Positions 6,072-7,181 of a DNA stretch of 7,181 nucleotides are shown here, in pieces. The notes below the pieces were generated by a model, which searched no databases, was not told where the DNA came from, and saw nothing but the letters and a program-made list of their open reading frames with translations. The number at the start of each line of letters is the position of its first letter. Positions within the stretch are counted from its first letter, which is position 1. This DNA comes from an uncultured Gemmatimonadota bacterium (GTDB taxonomy: Bacteria; Gemmatimonadota; Gemmatimonadetes; Gemmatimonadales; Gemmatimonadaceae), in assembly GCA_946887155.1 (NCBI GenBank), contig CAMPKM010000145.1:1-7181 (forward strand), read 5' to 3'. Both the position numbers and the translations under genes were made by a program.

Positions 6072-7181
6072 TCGTCTCCTTCACCGACAGGTGCAGCACC
6101 GACAGGTCCGCCGGGTCCACGTGCACGGGAGCGCCCTCGAAGAGGGCACGGGCGGCCGTGGTCTTCGGGAATGCAATCACGTCGCGCAGCGAGCTCGCAC
6201 CCGCGAGGAGCATGGCCATCCGGTCAAAGCCGAGCGCAAAGCCGCCGTGCGGCGGCGCGCCGGAGGCGAGCGCGTCGAGCAGAAAACCGAAACGGCGCTG
6301 CTGCTCATCGGCGGGAATGCCCAGCAGGCGGAACACCGTCTGCTGAACGATGGGATCGGTGATGCGGATAGATCCGCTTCCGAGCTCATTCCCGTTGTAC
6401 ACCGCGTCGTAATGCAGTGCGCGGCAACGTTCGGGTTCGGTTTCCAGGTAAGCGATGTCGTCCGGGTGCGGCGAGGTGAAGGGATGGTGGGCAAACACCC
6501 GCTCCCCGCTTTTTTCGTCGAGTTCGAAGAGCGGAAAGTCGACGATCCAGCAGAACGCGTGATCGGTGAGTTTGGGCAAGCGAGGGGCAAGTGACGAACG
6601 CAAAGCGCTGAGTGCGGCACTGGTCGCCTTGTCACGTCCGGTCACGGCGAGCAGGAGTGTGCCCGGTTCGGCCACGATCCGCGATGAGGTAGTCTCACCG
6701 AGCGCCTTGACGCCCTGCCCTTCCCATCCCGCTGCAGTGCGTTTGGCCCAGATCAGGCCGCCGGCTCCGGCGCTTTTTGCGGTCGCGGTGAGGCCGTCGA
6801 GCTCCTTGCGCGACATCTCCGCCGCGCCCGGGATCAGCAGGCCACGCAGCCGGCCGCCCGCGGCCACCGCGTCGCGCACGAACGGCGCGGCGTCATCGCC
6901 CACGTGTGGCGTGAGGTCCGTGATCTCGAGTGCATAACGAAGATCGGGCTTGTCGATGCCGTACTTCTCCATCGCTTCACGCCACGGCATCCGGCGGAAT
7001 GGCGCGTCGACCTTCACGCCACCTTCGTCCCAGATGGCAACCAGCACCTGCTCGATGACGTGGAGCACGTCATCCTGCTGGACGAAACTGGCTTCGACGT
7101 CGAGCTGGGAAAACTCGGGCTGGCGATCGGCGCGCAGGTCCTCGTCGCGGAAGCAGCGCGCGATCTGGAAGTACCGGTCCA
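6064..7181 (-). CDS. aspS: Aspartyl-tRNA synthetase, C-terminal part (runs off the right edge)
   Basis: A class II aminoacyl-tRNA synthetase that charges tRNA-Asp; 371 residues are visible of about 590 in bacterial forms. The frame is open to the window edge, so the true start and the N-terminal anticodon-binding domain lie outside; the GTG at 7068 is internal, in the middle of conserved sequence. Counting the visible part from 1: class II motif 2 RYFQIARCFRDEDLRADRQP (2-21); the bacterial GAD insertion domain at about 85-205; HHPFTSPHPDD (231-241); YNGNELGSGSIRI (261-273); and motif 3 GFALGFDRMAMLLAG (313-327), followed by SLRDVIAFPKT (330-340). The GAD insertion marks the bacterial type. 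Whether it discriminates against tRNA-Asn cannot be judged, because that depends largely on the missing N-terminal domain. It ends with TGA at 6064, 8 nt inside phoH. Confidence 0.97.
   Translation of the reverse strand, partial: DRYFQIARCFRDEDLRADRQPEFSQLDVEASFVQQDDVLHVIEQVLVAIWDEGGVKVDAPFRRMPWREAMEKYGIDKPDLRYALEITDLTPHVGDDAAPFVRDAVAAGGRLRGLLIPGAAEMSRKELDGLTATAKSAGAGGLIWAKRTAAGWEGQGVKALGETTSSRIVAEPGTLLLAVTGRDKATSAALSALRSSLAPRLPKLTDHAFCWIVDFPLFELDEKSGERVFAHHPFTSPHPDDIAYLETEPERCRALHYDAVYNGNELGSGSIRITDPIVQQTVFRLLGIPADEQQRRFGFLLDALASGAPPHGGFALGFDRMAMLLAGASSLRDVIAFPKTTAARALFEGAPVHVDPADLSVLHLSVKETNA
6076..6081 (-). promoter_or_regulatory. Shine-Dalgarno of phoH
   Basis: AAGGAG on the minus strand, 4 nt before the phoH ATG and within the last codons of aspS. 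It is the strongest ribosome binding site in the window and supports both the phoH start and independent initiation at this gene. Confidence 0.8.

Noticed and set aside
4932..6362. A 476-codon open frame on the plus strand, with other long plus-strand frames (for example 201-1184, 1367-2155, 3880-4794)
   Set aside because: They lie opposite clearly conserved minus-strand genes, have Arg/Ala/Ser-rich composition with no domain motif, and are expected in GC-rich DNA with few stop codons.
7066..7068. GTG at 7068 as the start of the synthetase gene
   Set aside because: The frame continues upstream to the window edge with class II motif 2 of aspartyl-tRNA synthetase, so this is an internal valine.
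1..7181. Promoters, terminators, RNA genes, mobile elements or a defence system
   Set aside because: There is no intergenic space. I saw no tRNA or rRNA motif, no transposase, no regular spaced repeats and no hairpin followed by a T-run; all seven genes belong to known families.

Overview
The window is a high-GC bacterial chromosomal segment. Every gene lies on the minus strand, so transcription runs from the right end to the left. It holds seven protein genes, the two outermost cut by the window edges. In transcription order they are: aspartyl-tRNA synthetase (aspS, 3' part), a PhoH/YbeZ-type ATPase, the rRNA-maturation endoribonuclease YbeY, two consecutive CNNM/CorC-type membrane proteins with CBS domains, the G3E GTPase MeaB (a chaperone of B12-dependent acyl-CoA mutases), and the large subunit of a B12-dependent acyl-CoA mutase (5' part). 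I see no RNA gene, mobile element, CRISPR array, promoter or terminator.

Each of the six gene junctions is an overlap (8, 20, 4, 4, 4 and 4 nt), so no base in the window is intergenic. This is strong evidence for one polycistronic unit with translational coupling. The right half (aspS, phoH, ybeY, first CNNM gene) is an RNA and ribosome housekeeping block. Its phoH-ybeY-CNNM core matches the ybeZ-ybeY-ybeX(corC) cluster of E. coli. The left half (meaB plus mutase) is an acyl-CoA and B12 metabolism block. The two CNNM genes sit between them.

The most informative detail is in the mutase. At the two positions that set acyl-group specificity in this family it has Phe92 and Gln210, the isobutyryl-CoA mutase pattern, and not the Tyr/Arg of true methylmalonyl-CoA mutase. 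With meaB immediately upstream, this looks like an unfused version of the parts joined in IcmF. The small B12-binding subunit is not in the window. The second point is that both CNNM proteins lack the usual conserved polar residues of the DUF21 membrane domain, and the second also lacks the C-terminal CorC_HlyC domain.

Organism: composition and gene content fit a high-GC, Gram-negative-type lineage. Gemmatimonadota is my best guess from general impression only; nothing in the window proves it.
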